Assembly (NCBI RefSeq): GCF_005250615.1
Contig: NZ_SULM01000019.1
Span: forward strand, 1-60,096
Source of the DNA: Pseudomonas rhizoryzae
Lineage (GTDB): Bacteria; Pseudomonadota; Gammaproteobacteria; Pseudomonadales; Pseudomonadaceae
Length of the DNA stretch: 60,096 nucleotides
Direction: 5' to 3'
Within the stretch, counting starts at the first letter, position 1; every line of letters starts with the position of its first letter. Made by a program: the position numbers and the translations under genes. Below, one piece after another: positions 36,027-45,557 of this stretch. Under the pieces are notes generated by a model, which saw only the letters and a list, made by a program, of their open reading frames with translations, was not told where the DNA came from and did no database searches.

Positions 36027-36059
36027 CTGATTAAGTGGCACTTCGCCACGCATCAGGAG
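36027..36059 (+). promoter_or_regulatory. Hairpin abutting the RBS of the 36066 gene
   Basis: CTGAT/ATCAG (36027-36031/36052-36056) encloses GTGGC/GCCAC (36035-36039/36045-36049). The AGGAG Shine-Dalgarno at 36055-36059 shares its first two bases with the stem. It is a weaker member of the ICE leader set. Confidence 0.5.
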
Positions 36060-36065
36060 CTATTC

Positions 36066-36332
36066 ATGGAAAACAATAACGACAAAACTCTTCAGTCCGT
36101 GGACCGCAGCAGCGTCAACCTAAACTCACCAGAGGCGATGACCTATTGGCTCTCTTTCTTTGGTTGCGACCGGGACGATCTGATACAGGCTTGGAAGTTA
36201 GTCGGTTCAGGATCGGTGGCAGGCATCCGAGGAACGATCGCTTATCTGGAAGGGCTTAAAGCCCCGCCCGTAAAAGCCCCATCCGTACCGAAAAAACCCA
36301 AGCGCAACTACGACGACCCCTCGCCTAGATAA
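36066..36332 (+). CDS. DUF3606-like small protein
   Basis: This 88-residue protein contains DRSSVNLNSPEAMTYWLSFF then GCDRDDLIQAWKLVGSGSV, which follows the DUF3606 pattern (D...I..N.P.E..YW...FG...L..A...VG). The tail (KAPSVPKKPKRNYDDPSPR) is Pro- and Lys-rich and probably disordered. Function unknown. An AGGAGC RBS precedes the ATG. It stands alone between the terminator and the pilus operon. Confidence 0.65.
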   Translation: MENNNDKTLQSVDRSSVNLNSPEAMTYWLSFFGCDRDDLIQAWKLVGSGSVAGIRGTIAYLEGLKAPPVKAPSVPKKPKRNYDDPSPR

Positions 36333-36387
36333 CTGGGGCACTTAACCTCTTTCGCTCTAGATACGGTTATCTCCTGCTTTCCAGACA

Positions 36388-36424
36388 GGTGCCTGGCACC
36401 GTGAGCCCCACTACGAAATGGGGC
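36388..36424 (+). promoter_or_regulatory. Two inverted repeats in the pilL leader
   Basis: GGTGCC-T-GGCACC (36388-36400) is a perfect palindrome that could be an operator. GCCCCA/TGGGGC (36405-36410/36419-36424) forms a hairpin ending ten bases before the pilL ATG and includes the only G-rich RBS candidate. It may control entry into the pilus operon. Confidence 0.5.
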
Positions 36425-36434
36425 CACACCGCAC

Positions 36435-37637
36435 ATGATCTGGAAGCTCACCACCCTCTCGCCGCTCGCCTTCGCCGTCGCATTGGCAGGCTGTGCCCAG
36501 CAGGAGCCTGCGCCCAGCGCACCCGGCCCCGACAGCTCGCGCAATCCTGAGCTGCTACAACCCGATCTCTATCCAAAGGGCGCTGTGTCAGAGCCGCAGG
36601 TCCGGTACGGCCGCTACACCCTGGTCAACACCGCGCCGGAGACCGAGCAGCGGGACCTGATGGCCCAAATCATCGACGTGAACATCCCGGCCAACATGAA
36701 GCCGACCGTTCGCGACGCCATGCAGTACGTGGTCAACCGGTCTGGCTACAGCCTGTGTGGGCCTGAGCAGGGGCACGTCAACATTCTCTTCACCCGGCCA
36801 TTGCCGGCGGCCCAGTACAAGCTTGGGCCGATGAGCCTGCGCAACACTCTCCAGGTGCTGGCCGGCCCCGCCTGGCAGGTGAAAGTGGATGAGGTCATGC
36901 GGTCGGTGTGCTTCGTACTCCGCCCGGGCTACCAGCTGCCGGAGGGCCAGCGCTACGCTGCTGCGCCGGCAGCGACCCCGAGCCCTGTGGCCGCCAAACC
37001 TGTATCACCTGTCGCCAGCCCAGCGGTGACCGTCGCCACAGTGCCCGCCGCTAAACCTCTGGAAACGCACACCGTATCCGCCAAGCCGATACCGAACGTC
37101 GCTGTCGCTCCGGAAGCCAAACCTGCGCCCGCCGGCGCGGCGCTGACATCCGCGCCGCTCAAAGCGCCTGGGGGGGCCTTGCATATCGGGCAATCTCCGA
37201 ACGCCTCCCCGGCGAAGGGCACCTCTGCCACACCTTCTACTGTAGCGGCTTCGGCTCCTGCCAAGCCTGCTTCTCCCGTCCCAGTCACAACAGCAAAGCC
37301 GTCGCCCACAGTGGCCGCGACCGCCGCCGGCGCCTACACCCTGCCTTCGGTCCGACTGACCGAGCCAGCCTCTGCCATGACCCAGACCTGGGATGCGCCC
37401 ATTGGCAGCACCCTGCGGCAGTCCGTCGAGGCATGGGCCAAACGCGCGGGCTGGCAGGTGGTCTGGGAGCCCGATGACCTGGACTACCCCATTGAAGCCG
37501 CCCTGCACTTCCGCGGCACCTTTGCCGAAGCTGTCGCACAGGTCTTCCCGCTCTACGACGGCGCTCGCCGCTCCTTCATCGTCGATGGCAACTCCAGCCA
37601 GCGCATCGTTCATGTTTCCGAGAGGAAGAAGTCATGA
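36435..37637 (+). CDS. pilL: PilL, type IVb pilus lipoprotein
   Basis: A 400-residue lipoprotein: signal LSPLAFAVALAGC with Cys at the lipobox. The N-terminal domain (45-175; RYGRYTLVNTAPETEQRDLM, LGPMSLRNTLQVLAGPAWQV) is the PFGI-1 ICE PilL type. A Pro/Ala/Lys-rich linker (180-300) probably crosses the periplasm. The C-terminus (310-395; TWDAPIGSTLRQSVEAWAKR, AGWQVVWEP) is a TcpQ-like domain. Such proteins assist the secretin. It is the first gene of the conjugative thin-pilus operon, as in PAPI-1 and R64, and overlaps pilN by four bases. Confidence 0.88.
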   Translation: MIWKLTTLSPLAFAVALAGCAQQEPAPSAPGPDSSRNPELLQPDLYPKGAVSEPQVRYGRYTLVNTAPETEQRDLMAQIIDVNIPANMKPTVRDAMQYVVNRSGYSLCGPEQGHVNILFTRPLPAAQYKLGPMSLRNTLQVLAGPAWQVKVDEVMRSVCFVLRPGYQLPEGQRYAAAPAATPSPVAAKPVSPVASPAVTVATVPAAKPLETHTVSAKPIPNVAVAPEAKPAPAGAALTSAPLKAPGGALHIGQSPNASPAKGTSATPSTVAASAPAKPASPVPVTTAKPSPTVAATAAGAYTLPSVRLTEPASAMTQTWDAPIGSTLRQSVEAWAKRAGWQVVWEPDDLDYPIEAALHFRGTFAEAVAQVFPLYDGARRSFIVDGNSSQRIVHVSERKKS

Positions 37638-39370
37638 CCCTCCCCCTTCGCCTGAGCGCCCTGGCCGCGGCGCTCCTGCTCGCCAGCTGCTCGGTGCAGC
37701 GGGTGGACGAATCGGCCCAGCGCGCCGAGAACGATGCTGCTATGGCCAGCCAATACGCAGCCCTGCTGCGTAATCAGCAGCAACAGCCCAAGCGCGAGAC
37801 CGTCGTGTTCAGCGACAAGCCTTGGGTCTCCACGCAACCGGTGGTGGCCAAACGTGGAATGCCCTCGGCCCTGGACTGCGAGCTCAGCTATCGGCCGTCC
37901 GGCAGCGTCGGCATCACCGAGATCGCCCAGTACATCACCAGCCAGTGCGGTATTGCCGTGCTGGTCTCGCCCGATGCACTGAACCCCAATGCCGGGACGG
38001 CCGGTACGCAACCTGTCAGCACGGGGCCGGCGCCGATCGGCAATCCCAGCCCAGATAGCCTGGTAGGCCTGTTGCCTGCAGGTGTCATCACCAACCCGGC
38101 GACCATGAGCGCTGCCGCGAGCTCAGCAGGTTCCAGTTATCGCGCGGCCGACTTCACCAGCCTGGGCGGCGGAAGTCAGGTCAGCGGCCTCAAGTACAGC
38201 GGTAAGGCCTCCGGCCTGCTCGATGAGGTGACGGCGCGCCTGGGCCTGGGGTGGCGCTATTTGCCCGTCGAGCGCGCCGTTCGGATCAGCTATTTCGAAA
38301 CGCGGGTCTTTGATGTCTGGTCGTTTGGCGATAAGCAAGTCATCGCCAGCACCGTGAAATCCGGAATGGCCACCGCCGCCGGCACCAGCGGCAGTAATTC
38401 GGGCGGATCGAGCACCAGCTCCGGTGTTTCAGGCGACGCGGGCAGCAATCAGAGCACCACGGTGACCCTGGAGTCCTCGATCCTGCAGGACATTCAGAAC
38501 AACGTGAAGGCGATGCTCAGCGTCGCCCCGGCCGGGCGGATGTACTTGGCCCCTTCTACCGGGACCCTCACCGTCACGGATCGCCCTGAGGTTATCTCCC
38601 GGGTCGAGGCCTATCTCAACAGCACCAACCGCAGCATCACTCAGCAAGTGCTGTTCAACGTGAAGGTGTTCGAGGTCACCCTGACTGACTCCGATCAGTT
38701 GGGTCTCAACTGGGCTGCGGTCTACAAGTCGCTCAACACCAAATGGGGCCTGTCACTCTCCAACACCGTCTCGGGGATCAGCACCGGCGCGACCTCGGCC
38801 TCTGTCGGCATCGTCGATACCGCTAACTCGGCCTGGGCAGGCTCCAATGCCATCGTCCAGGCCCTCGCCGAGCAGGGCCGGGTCTCTAACGTCCGGTCGC
38901 CCTCGGTCACCACCCTGAATCTGCAGCCGGCGCCGCTACAGATTGGCAACGTCCAGGGCTATCTGGCCTCCAGCCAGACGACGTCAACAGCGTCGGTTGG
39001 CTCCAGCACCTCGCTCACGCCCGGCACCATCACCAGCGGCTTCAACATGACGCTGCTGCCGCGCGTACTTGATCACGACGAGATGCTGCTCATGGTATCG
39101 ATCAACATGAGCAGCAAACCGACCTTCCAGACCTTCACCAGTAACGGTTCCAGCGTCCAGCTGCCGGACTACGACGCCAAGTCGCTGTCGCCCAAGGTCA
39201 AGCTGCGCAGCGGCCAGACGCTGATCCTGTCCGGGTTCGAAGAGCTCAATGAAAACGCGGCCAAGACCGGCGTGGGTGACCCCGGCTTCTTCGGCCTCGG
39301 CGGCAGCCGCACGCGGACCTCGGGTCATAGCGTCCTGGTGGTGCTGATCACGCCGATCGTGACGGGCTGA
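37634..39370 (+). CDS. pilN: PilN, outer-membrane secretin
   Basis: A 578-residue lipoprotein secretin with the lipobox LLLASC. The secretin domain occupies 260-575 (STTVTLESSILQDIQNNVKA, QQVLFNVKVFEVTLTDSDQL, SNVRSPSVTTLNLQPAPLQI, then LSPKVKLRSGQTLILSGFEE). It would form the outer-membrane ring through which the pilus leaves. A Ser/Gly-rich stretch (GTSGSNSGGSSTSSGVSG) lies in front of the secretin core. It overlaps pilL and is followed four bases later by pilO. Confidence 0.92.
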   Translation: MTLPLRLSALAAALLLASCSVQRVDESAQRAENDAAMASQYAALLRNQQQQPKRETVVFSDKPWVSTQPVVAKRGMPSALDCELSYRPSGSVGITEIAQYITSQCGIAVLVSPDALNPNAGTAGTQPVSTGPAPIGNPSPDSLVGLLPAGVITNPATMSAAASSAGSSYRAADFTSLGGGSQVSGLKYSGKASGLLDEVTARLGLGWRYLPVERAVRISYFETRVFDVWSFGDKQVIASTVKSGMATAAGTSGSNSGGSSTSSGVSGDAGSNQSTTVTLESSILQDIQNNVKAMLSVAPAGRMYLAPSTGTLTVTDRPEVISRVEAYLNSTNRSITQQVLFNVKVFEVTLTDSDQLGLNWAAVYKSLNTKWGLSLSNTVSGISTGATSASVGIVDTANSAWAGSNAIVQALAEQGRVSNVRSPSVTTLNLQPAPLQIGNVQGYLASSQTTSTASVGSSTSLTPGTITSGFNMTLLPRVLDHDEMLLMVSINMSSKPTFQTFTSNGSSVQLPDYDAKSLSPKVKLRSGQTLILSGFEELNENAAKTGVGDPGFFGLGGSRTRTSGHSVLVVLITPIVTG

Positions 39371-39374
39371 TCGC

Positions 39375-40709
39375 ATGGCTATCTCTGGTACCCCACCGGC
39401 AGCCCCCGCGCAGAACGTGCAGATCCTGACCTATCACGGCAAAAGCTTCGTGTCAGGTCTGGACTGGCATCCGCTGGACAGTCCAACCAGCTACATGAAG
39501 GAGGCCCGGCAGTACGGCCGCCTGCATAAGATGGACATCATCGCCATCCGCCGGGCCCGTAACGTCATCCAGGCGGGCTTCGTCGCACGCAGCGCGGGTG
39601 CCATGAAGGGCATGTATTCCTTGGCGGCGAGCCTTGCCGGTCAACTGGGTGACTCTTGGCTTGCTGCCTGGCGGATCTCCCCCGATGAGCCACGCTACGC
39701 CCTGGTCGCCGTCTTGGATGGCGCGATCATTCCCAACGCCGACCTGGTTGGCTCCGTGGCGGACGTGCAAAAGCGCGTAGCCCAACTGCTGAGTCGGTCC
39801 ATCACCTTCGACGCGATGTTCCTGCCTGAGGAATTCGGGCTAGGCGGTCAGCCGCTGGACATCGAGGCGCTGCTGCAGCCTGGCAATCTCAAGCGCGAGT
39901 ACGCCTTGCGTCCGCTCGCCTTCGGCATGAGCAAAGGCGAATGGGTCAAGGTCGCTCTGCTCGGTCTGGTAGTCGTTGGCGGTATCGCAGGCTACGGCCA
40001 GTGGAAAGCGCACCAGCATGAGCTGGCGCGGCGCGCGGCCGAGGCTGCAGAGGCCGCTCGCCAAGAGGAACTCAGAGCCCTGAGTCAGCGTTCCGGTGAG
40101 CAATTGCCCGTGCAGGCCCTGGAACATCCCTGGGTCAGACGCCCCGGGGTGGCGGCCTTTCTTGCCACCTGTAACGGCGCGATCGACCAACTTCCTTTGT
40201 CGATTGCCGGTTGGCTCTTCACGTCGGCGCAATGCGACGGCGTGCTGCTGTCCACCAACTACAGACGTGAAGGTAACAGCACCGCCTCAGGCTTCCTGGC
40301 AGCTACCCGCGGGCACTTCGCCGATCAGCCGGCCTTTTTCGATGAAGGTAACGGCGCCGCGCTCAAACTGACCTTCGAGCCGCCGCTGGCCGGTGACGAT
40401 GAGCTGCTGCAAGAAGCTGCTGCGCTCGCCGACCTGACTTCTTGGCTGCATGGCCAGGGCCTGGCTCCAACGCTCAAGGAAATCCCGGTCGTCGTGCCAG
40501 CGCCGGAAGCCTTGCCCGGCCAGCCGGCACCGCCCCCACCGCCACCGCCGGACTACAAGCACTTCGAGCTGACCTTCAACACGGCGCTGCCGCCGGCGAT
40601 CGTCCTCAAGGACGTGCCCGACCAGGGCCTGCGGCTACGCGAGATCAAGACCCTTCTGCAGAGCGATCAGCTGGCCTGGTCGGTGACTGGTGACCTCTAT
40701 GTCAAATGA
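39375..40709 (+). CDS. pilO: PilO, pilus assembly protein
   Basis: The 444-residue product has a cytoplasmic N-terminal domain of about 185 residues (QILTYHGKSFVSGLDWHPLD, AWRISPDEPRYALVAVLDGA), one membrane segment (WVKVALLGLVVVGGIAGYGQ) and a periplasmic region with a coiled coil and a Pro-rich stretch (PAPPPPPPPDYKHFEL). This matches PilO2 of the R64/PAPI-1 thin pilus, which links the ATPase side to the secretin. The stop overlaps pilP by eleven bases. Confidence 0.87.
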   Translation: MAISGTPPAAPAQNVQILTYHGKSFVSGLDWHPLDSPTSYMKEARQYGRLHKMDIIAIRRARNVIQAGFVARSAGAMKGMYSLAASLAGQLGDSWLAAWRISPDEPRYALVAVLDGAIIPNADLVGSVADVQKRVAQLLSRSITFDAMFLPEEFGLGGQPLDIEALLQPGNLKREYALRPLAFGMSKGEWVKVALLGLVVVGGIAGYGQWKAHQHELARRAAEAAEAARQEELRALSQRSGEQLPVQALEHPWVRRPGVAAFLATCNGAIDQLPLSIAGWLFTSAQCDGVLLSTNYRREGNSTASGFLAATRGHFADQPAFFDEGNGAALKLTFEPPLAGDDELLQEAAALADLTSWLHGQGLAPTLKEIPVVVPAPEALPGQPAPPPPPPPDYKHFELTFNTALPPAIVLKDVPDQGLRLREIKTLLQSDQLAWSVTGDLYVK

Positions 40710-41343
40710 CCTTCCCCTCGCCGTAATCGGCGCCCTCATGTTGACGCTGGCCGGGCCTGTGCTGGCCGCTGAGACGAAGTCGGCTGATCCAGACGGTATC
40801 ACCGTGGGTGAGCTTTCCCGGGTACAGAGCGAGACGATCCTGTTCAAAGCCCAGGGCGAACGCGCCAAGGCGCTGCGCGAGATCAATGGCGGTGGCGTTC
40901 AGGCGACCTCCGTACCTCAGCCCAGCTACCCGCAACAGACCCTGCCCATCCAAGGCAATCGTGGAATGACGACGGCCGATCCAGCGAATGCCGTCGAGCA
41001 GTTGCCGGTAGTGAAGCTGGTATACGGCTCCGGTAAGGCACTGCACGCCACCCTGCTCTACAGCGGCGGATTCGAGATCGATGCCTCCCTGACGTCAACC
41101 GACCTTCCCGGTGGCTACCGCGTCGCCAGCCTGACGTTGGACAGCGTCGTACTCAGCCGCGGCGGTAAGCGTTTCCCTCTGGGTTTCTCCAACCGCGCGC
41201 CGAGCTATCCGGTAGCCAGCGTGGCAGCAAGTCAGGGGCCTGTCCTGCCGATGACTGTCACGCCGATGAATCCCATGCCTCCCGCACCTATAGCCGCACC
41301 TACGCCTATTGCCCTCCCGGGCGCTACGCCTGGTGGTCTCTGA
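40699..41343 (+). CDS. pilP: PilP, pilus biogenesis protein
   Basis: A 214-residue periplasmic protein with signal peptide LPLAVIGALMLTLAGPVLAA. It then has VGELSRVQSETILFKAQGER, the PilP opening, and a domain with VKLVYGSGKALHATLLYSGG and FEIDASLTSTDLPGGYRVAS. The Pro-rich C-terminus is probably disordered. ATG 40699 gives the best signal peptide; an in-frame GTG at 40690 adds three residues. It lies in the usual place between pilO and pilQ. Confidence 0.85.
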   Translation: MSNDLPLAVIGALMLTLAGPVLAAETKSADPDGITVGELSRVQSETILFKAQGERAKALREINGGGVQATSVPQPSYPQQTLPIQGNRGMTTADPANAVEQLPVVKLVYGSGKALHATLLYSGGFEIDASLTSTDLPGGYRVASLTLDSVVLSRGGKRFPLGFSNRAPSYPVASVAASQGPVLPMTVTPMNPMPPAPIAAPTPIALPGATPGGL

Positions 41344-41358
41344 CCTGGAGTTCCGCTG

Positions 41359-42975
41359 ATGACCTCTAACGTTTCCATTGAAAGCGCTGCGGATGAACCG
41401 GATGACTCGGCCAAGGCGATCGGCCAGCGCCTTGCAGGTGAGCTGGTTAACGAGCTCCTTCCCCTCCAGGCACGCAACGTCTTGACTGCCGAGGGCGCTC
41501 CCTGGGGTTTGATTAAGCCAGAACTTCGGCAGCTACTGGCCTTGGTGGAAGGCTTACGTCCGACCGATCGCGCCCAGCTGCTGGTCTCGGGTCAGCATTT
41601 GCGCGATCCCTTCGTGATGGCATTTATGGGCCAGCTGGACCGGGCGGACCTGGATTACCAAGTCGTACCGAGCACCCTGAGTGACATCCAGGCGCTGTAC
41701 AAGGTCGAGGCGTCCCGCAGTGTCGTGGCTATCTCCGTCGATGGAACCTCACGTCAGCAGGAGGTCATTCGACTGCTGGGCGAGGCCCATACTCGAGGCG
41801 CTTCCGACGTCCACTTCGTGGTGGGCCGCGAGATCACCCACATCCTCTTTCGTATCCATGGTCTTCTGACCGAGTACGGTCAGATCCAGAGCCGCATTGG
41901 CCGTGAGCTGTGCTCGGCGCTCTATAACTCCATGTGCGACGTGGCCGAAGAGCACTATCAGCCGGAGATCAGCCAGGATGCACGGGTCAAGCACGACTTT
42001 GTGGCGCAACTAGGTCTGTTCGGCGCGCGGGTCGCCTCGCGCCCCCTGGTGGGGGGGCCCCTCATGGTCCTGCGACTGCTCTATGACGAGAAAGCCAAGC
42101 AGTCCTTGGACGAGCTTGGCTTTCTCTCAGAACAGATCGCCCTGCTCGATCGGCTGCGTCGACTCCCGTACGGCGTCATTCTGATCACTGGACCAACCGG
42201 TTCCGGCAAGTCGAAGACCTTGCAGGTCACCCTCAATACGCTGCATAGCGAAACAGAGGGCACTCGCCACATCCTCACCGTTGAGGATCCACCCGAATAT
42301 CCGCTCAAGGCCAACCAGTCGCCGTTGGGTCATGCCGAGACCTGGGACGGCGCCATCACCAACACCATGCGCCTGGATCCGGACATCCTCATGTACGGCG
42401 AGGTGCGAGACCTTGCCACGGCCCAGGCAGCGTTCCGCGGCGGCATGACCGGCCACCTGGTCTTCTCGACCCTGCATACCAACAACGCGGTGGCGAGCCT
42501 GCAGCGCCTCATCGACATGGGCGCTGATCCCAGCCTCGTCACAGACCCCGCGCTCATGTCAGGCCTCATCAACCAGTCGCTGCTACCCGTGCTGTGCAGT
42601 CACTGCGCCCTGCCCCTGGCCAGCCAACACGAGCAGCTAAATGCGGCCCTCGTCGAGCGACTGACGCGGGTCATGGATACGAAAAGCGTCAAGCTGCAGG
42701 GTCCAGGCTGCGTGCACTGCCGCAATCTGGGCGTCTCCTCTCGCACCGTCGTCGCCGAAGTACTGCTGCCCAACCAGCGCTTCATGCAGATCTTTCGTGA
42801 GAAGGGAGCCAGTGCGGCGAAAACTTACTGGGTCCGGGAGATGGGCGGGATCACCAAGATTCAGCACACCATCCGCAAGGTCGCCGCCGGCCTGATCGAT
42901 CCTCGCATGGCCGAAACCATCGTCGGCCCGCTGGACTTCGACCTTTACGTCCTGGAGCAACCCCATGATCAGTAG
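41359..42975 (+). CDS. pilQ: PilQ, pilus extension ATPase
   Basis: A 538-residue GspE/PilB-type ATPase. Visible motifs are Walker A GPTGSGKS near 278, the Asp box (TVEDPPEYPL), Walker B region LDPDILMYGEVRDLATAQAA, the His box (GHLVFSTLHTNNAV) and a zinc site (CSHCALP ... CVHCRN). It powers assembly of the ICE pilus. In R64 nomenclature pilQ is the ATPase, unlike chromosomal PilQ, the secretin. It overlaps pilR by eleven bases. Confidence 0.93.
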   Translation: MTSNVSIESAADEPDDSAKAIGQRLAGELVNELLPLQARNVLTAEGAPWGLIKPELRQLLALVEGLRPTDRAQLLVSGQHLRDPFVMAFMGQLDRADLDYQVVPSTLSDIQALYKVEASRSVVAISVDGTSRQQEVIRLLGEAHTRGASDVHFVVGREITHILFRIHGLLTEYGQIQSRIGRELCSALYNSMCDVAEEHYQPEISQDARVKHDFVAQLGLFGARVASRPLVGGPLMVLRLLYDEKAKQSLDELGFLSEQIALLDRLRRLPYGVILITGPTGSGKSKTLQVTLNTLHSETEGTRHILTVEDPPEYPLKANQSPLGHAETWDGAITNTMRLDPDILMYGEVRDLATAQAAFRGGMTGHLVFSTLHTNNAVASLQRLIDMGADPSLVTDPALMSGLINQSLLPVLCSHCALPLASQHEQLNAALVERLTRVMDTKSVKLQGPGCVHCRNLGVSSRTVVAEVLLPNQRFMQIFREKGASAAKTYWVREMGGITKIQHTIRKVAAGLIDPRMAETIVGPLDFDLYVLEQPHDQ

Positions 42976-44056
42976 GGTCCTGGATAGCTTCAGCACCTTC
43001 GCCGATACCTTCTACGCCAAGCAATTTGGGAGCAAGGAGCGAATCCAGTTCTACGAAAGCCTCTGCGCGCTGATCGAGAACGGCGTTGGTATCGACCAGG
43101 CCCTGGACGAGGTTCGTGGGATCTATAGCGACAACGGCAAAAAGCCGCGTCACCCGGTGGCGCTGGCCAGCGCGGGCATGGTCCAAGGCGTTCGCAACGG
43201 CAAATCCTTGGCCGAGGCCTGCCAGAAATGGATGCCCTACCAGGAAGCCGCGATCATCGGCGCCGGCGAGCGTTCCGGCGCCCTGGTCCAGGCCTTCCTG
43301 GATTGCGTCCGCATGATCGAGGCGCGCAGCCAGATTAGCTCGCTGGTCGTGAGCACGACGCTGTACCCCTGCTTTATCTGGGCCTTGATGGCGTATCTGC
43401 TACACGTTGTGGCAACCCGCATGGTGCCGGCCATGACGCGAGCATCGAACCCGGACAGCTGGTCCGGTGCACCGCGTGTGCTCTATCTCCTCGCCACCTT
43501 CGTTCAGCAATGGGGAACGCTCACGCTCATTACGCTGGTAGCCCTGCTGATCGTCATCATTACGACGCTGCCCTACTTCACCGGTCCGCTGCGGGTGAAG
43601 CTTGAGGATCTTCCGCCATGGTCGATCTACAAAGCCCTTCACGGCTCCACCTTCCTGCTCAACATCTCCGTGATGCTCAAGGCCAACATCAACCAGGTCG
43701 AGGCTTTGGAGTCTCTCTTGCGGGGCGCCAAGCCCTGGCTGCGCGAGCGCCTGGTGGCAGCCATCTACGGCGTGCGGATGGGCAAGAATTTCGGTGAAGC
43801 GCTGCGCCTGGCCGGACACGACTTTCCGGACAAGACGGCCGTCCAGTTCCTCTGCGTGCTGGCCACCCGCAAGGGATTCTCCGAGGCCATTCACCGTTTC
43901 AGCATCCGTTGGCTGGAGCAGTCACTCAAGATCGTGGGGCGTTACAGCAAGTCCATGCTGACCCTCTCAGCCATCGCCATGGGGTCGCTAATGATCCTGG
44001 TGCTACTGGGCACCTACGGCATGCAAGAAGCCGTCACCTCAAACATACACCGCTGA
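42965..44056 (+). CDS. pilR: PilR, inner-membrane platform protein
   Basis: This 363-residue protein is of the GspF/PilC family with two repeats (IQFYESLCALIENGVGIDQA and FLLNISVMLKANINQVEALE) and membrane spans near 140-165 (LVVSTTLYPCFIWALMAYLL), 185-210 (TLITLVALLIVIITTLPYF) and 335-355 (AIAMGSLMILVLLGTYGM). It is the inner-membrane base against which the pilus ATPase works. R64-type naming is used, so it is unrelated to the PilR response regulator. Confidence 0.92.
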   Translation: MISRVLDSFSTFADTFYAKQFGSKERIQFYESLCALIENGVGIDQALDEVRGIYSDNGKKPRHPVALASAGMVQGVRNGKSLAEACQKWMPYQEAAIIGAGERSGALVQAFLDCVRMIEARSQISSLVVSTTLYPCFIWALMAYLLHVVATRMVPAMTRASNPDSWSGAPRVLYLLATFVQQWGTLTLITLVALLIVIITTLPYFTGPLRVKLEDLPPWSIYKALHGSTFLLNISVMLKANINQVEALESLLRGAKPWLRERLVAAIYGVRMGKNFGEALRLAGHDFPDKTAVQFLCVLATRKGFSEAIHRFSIRWLEQSLKIVGRYSKSMLTLSAIAMGSLMILVLLGTYGMQEAVTSNIHR

Positions 44057-44090
44057 TTTAACCCAACCCCCTGCAGTGAGGAAGTCGCAG

Positions 44091-44615
44091 ATGCGTACCC
44101 AAAGTTTTTCCGGCAGTCGCCGTCAACGTGGTTTCTTGGAGCTGAGCACCCTGTTCGTGCTTATCGTCGTAGCCCTGGGCATCGCCGGGGCCGTATCGGC
44201 CGGGCTGGGCCTGCTCGGCAGCTCTGATGTCAGTACCGAGCAGTCCAACGTCGGTACCCTGATCGCCAATACACGCAAGCTCAAAAGTAGCTCCGGCTAT
44301 GGCACGTCTGGCACGAACCTGATCTCCCAGCTGGTCACCACCAAGGGCCTGCCGAGCATGAGTCAGTCGGGCTCGAACCTTTACAACAGCTGGAACGGCG
44401 CCGTCACCGTTGTATCCGGTGGCATGACCTTCACCGTGACCGAAAACGGTCTTCCGGCGGATGCCTGTGCAACGTTGGCCACCAAGATCAGCCGCGGCAC
44501 AAAGGTGACGACCACGATCAATGGCGGCACCGCCATCACCGGTGAAGTCGACTCCGCCACGGCCTCGAGCGGTTGTAGCAAGGACAGCAACATCGTCGCT
44601 TGGACCGCCTACTGA
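44091..44615 (+). CDS. pilS: PilS, major type IVb pilin
   Basis: The 174-residue prepilin has a basic leader ending RRQRG, then FLELSTLFVLIVVALGIAGA, the hydrophobic spine. The Glu is at mature position 3 rather than the usual 5. Two Cys in the C-terminal half (DACATL and SGCSKD) probably form the pilin disulfide. I chose ATG 44091 because GAGGAAG lies six bases before it; the GTG at 44076 overlaps that RBS. No prepilin peptidase is encoded in the cluster, so the host enzyme or one further right must process it. Confidence 0.88.
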   Translation: MRTQSFSGSRRQRGFLELSTLFVLIVVALGIAGAVSAGLGLLGSSDVSTEQSNVGTLIANTRKLKSSSGYGTSGTNLISQLVTTKGLPSMSQSGSNLYNSWNGAVTVVSGGMTFTVTENGLPADACATLATKISRGTKVTTTINGGTAITGEVDSATASSGCSKDSNIVAWTAY

Positions 44616-44621
44616 GTCGGT

Positions 44622-45557
44622 ATGAGCCTGATCACGCAAGCCAATTTCGTCGATCTCTTTCTCGGCCCGGATTTCTCCGATGTAAAGGGGCTGGACGGCT
44701 CTGGAAGCCGGCGCGATAGCGCGCCTGCCTCCTGGGGTGATGAGCTGCAGGCGCTGCGTGAGCAGTGCCTGGCCACAATCCTTGATCATGGAGACCCTGA
44801 ATTCTCGCTGGTTCAAGACGGCATTGTTCTGCGGGTGACCCAGATCAAGGACGCCTTCGCTCAAGACGTCTTCATCATTCGAAAATCCAATGCACAGATC
44901 CGTCCCTTCCACCTGCTTGGTTTCCCCGAGCCGCTGGCCAACGCCATGCTCAATGACCAGGTGCGTGGCTTGGTCGTTTTCTGCGGCGAGATGGGCACTG
45001 GCAAGACCAGCAGCGCGGCGTCCCTGATTGCGGCTCGCCTGCAGGAATGCGGCGGTACCGCGCTGGCGATCGAGGATCCTCCCGAAACGAACCTAAACGG
45101 GCTGCACGGGCAGGGACGCTGCATTCAGATGCAGGTGTCTCGCCGCACAGGTGGCTACGAAGAGGCCTTGCTACGGGCGCTACGCACGGGCGCCGACATG
45201 ATCCTGATCGGCGAGATCCGCGACACCGCTGCAGCTGTCCAGGCTGTGCGCGCCGCCATCAACGGCGTCTTCGTCGTTTGTACCTTCCACGCCGGCAGTC
45301 CGACACAGGCCCTTGATCGTGTCCTGGCGCTTGCCAGCAACGAGATCAAGAACGCCCGCGAGATTCTGGCCCAGGGCCTGGTCGCCGTCGTGGCGCAAAC
45401 GCTGGAGACCCAGAAGGATCGCCGCATCCTCAAGGTACGCAGCCTGCTGCTGACTGAGGCGGACGGCCCCGCCATCCGGGAGAAGATCCGCAAGAATGAA
45501 ATATCGAGCCTGGATCAGGACATCGAAAACCAATCCACCAGGAGTCTGTGGGCATGA
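44622..45557 (+). CDS. pilT: PilT, pilus retraction-type ATPase
   Basis: A 311-residue GspE-superfamily ATPase shorter than PilQ. It has Walker A GEMGTGKTSSA near 125, Asp box AIEDPPETNL, Walker B GADMILIGEIRDTAAAVQAV and His box GVFVVCTFHAGSPTQAL. It lacks the zinc domain, as retraction ATPases do. PilT is required for conjugation of PAPI-1-type ICEs in liquid. Its stop overlaps pilV by four bases. Confidence 0.9.
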   Translation: MSLITQANFVDLFLGPDFSDVKGLDGSGSRRDSAPASWGDELQALREQCLATILDHGDPEFSLVQDGIVLRVTQIKDAFAQDVFIIRKSNAQIRPFHLLGFPEPLANAMLNDQVRGLVVFCGEMGTGKTSSAASLIAARLQECGGTALAIEDPPETNLNGLHGQGRCIQMQVSRRTGGYEEALLRALRTGADMILIGEIRDTAAAVQAVRAAINGVFVVCTFHAGSPTQALDRVLALASNEIKNAREILAQGLVAVVAQTLETQKDRRILKVRSLLLTEADGPAIREKIRKNEISSLDQDIENQSTRSLWA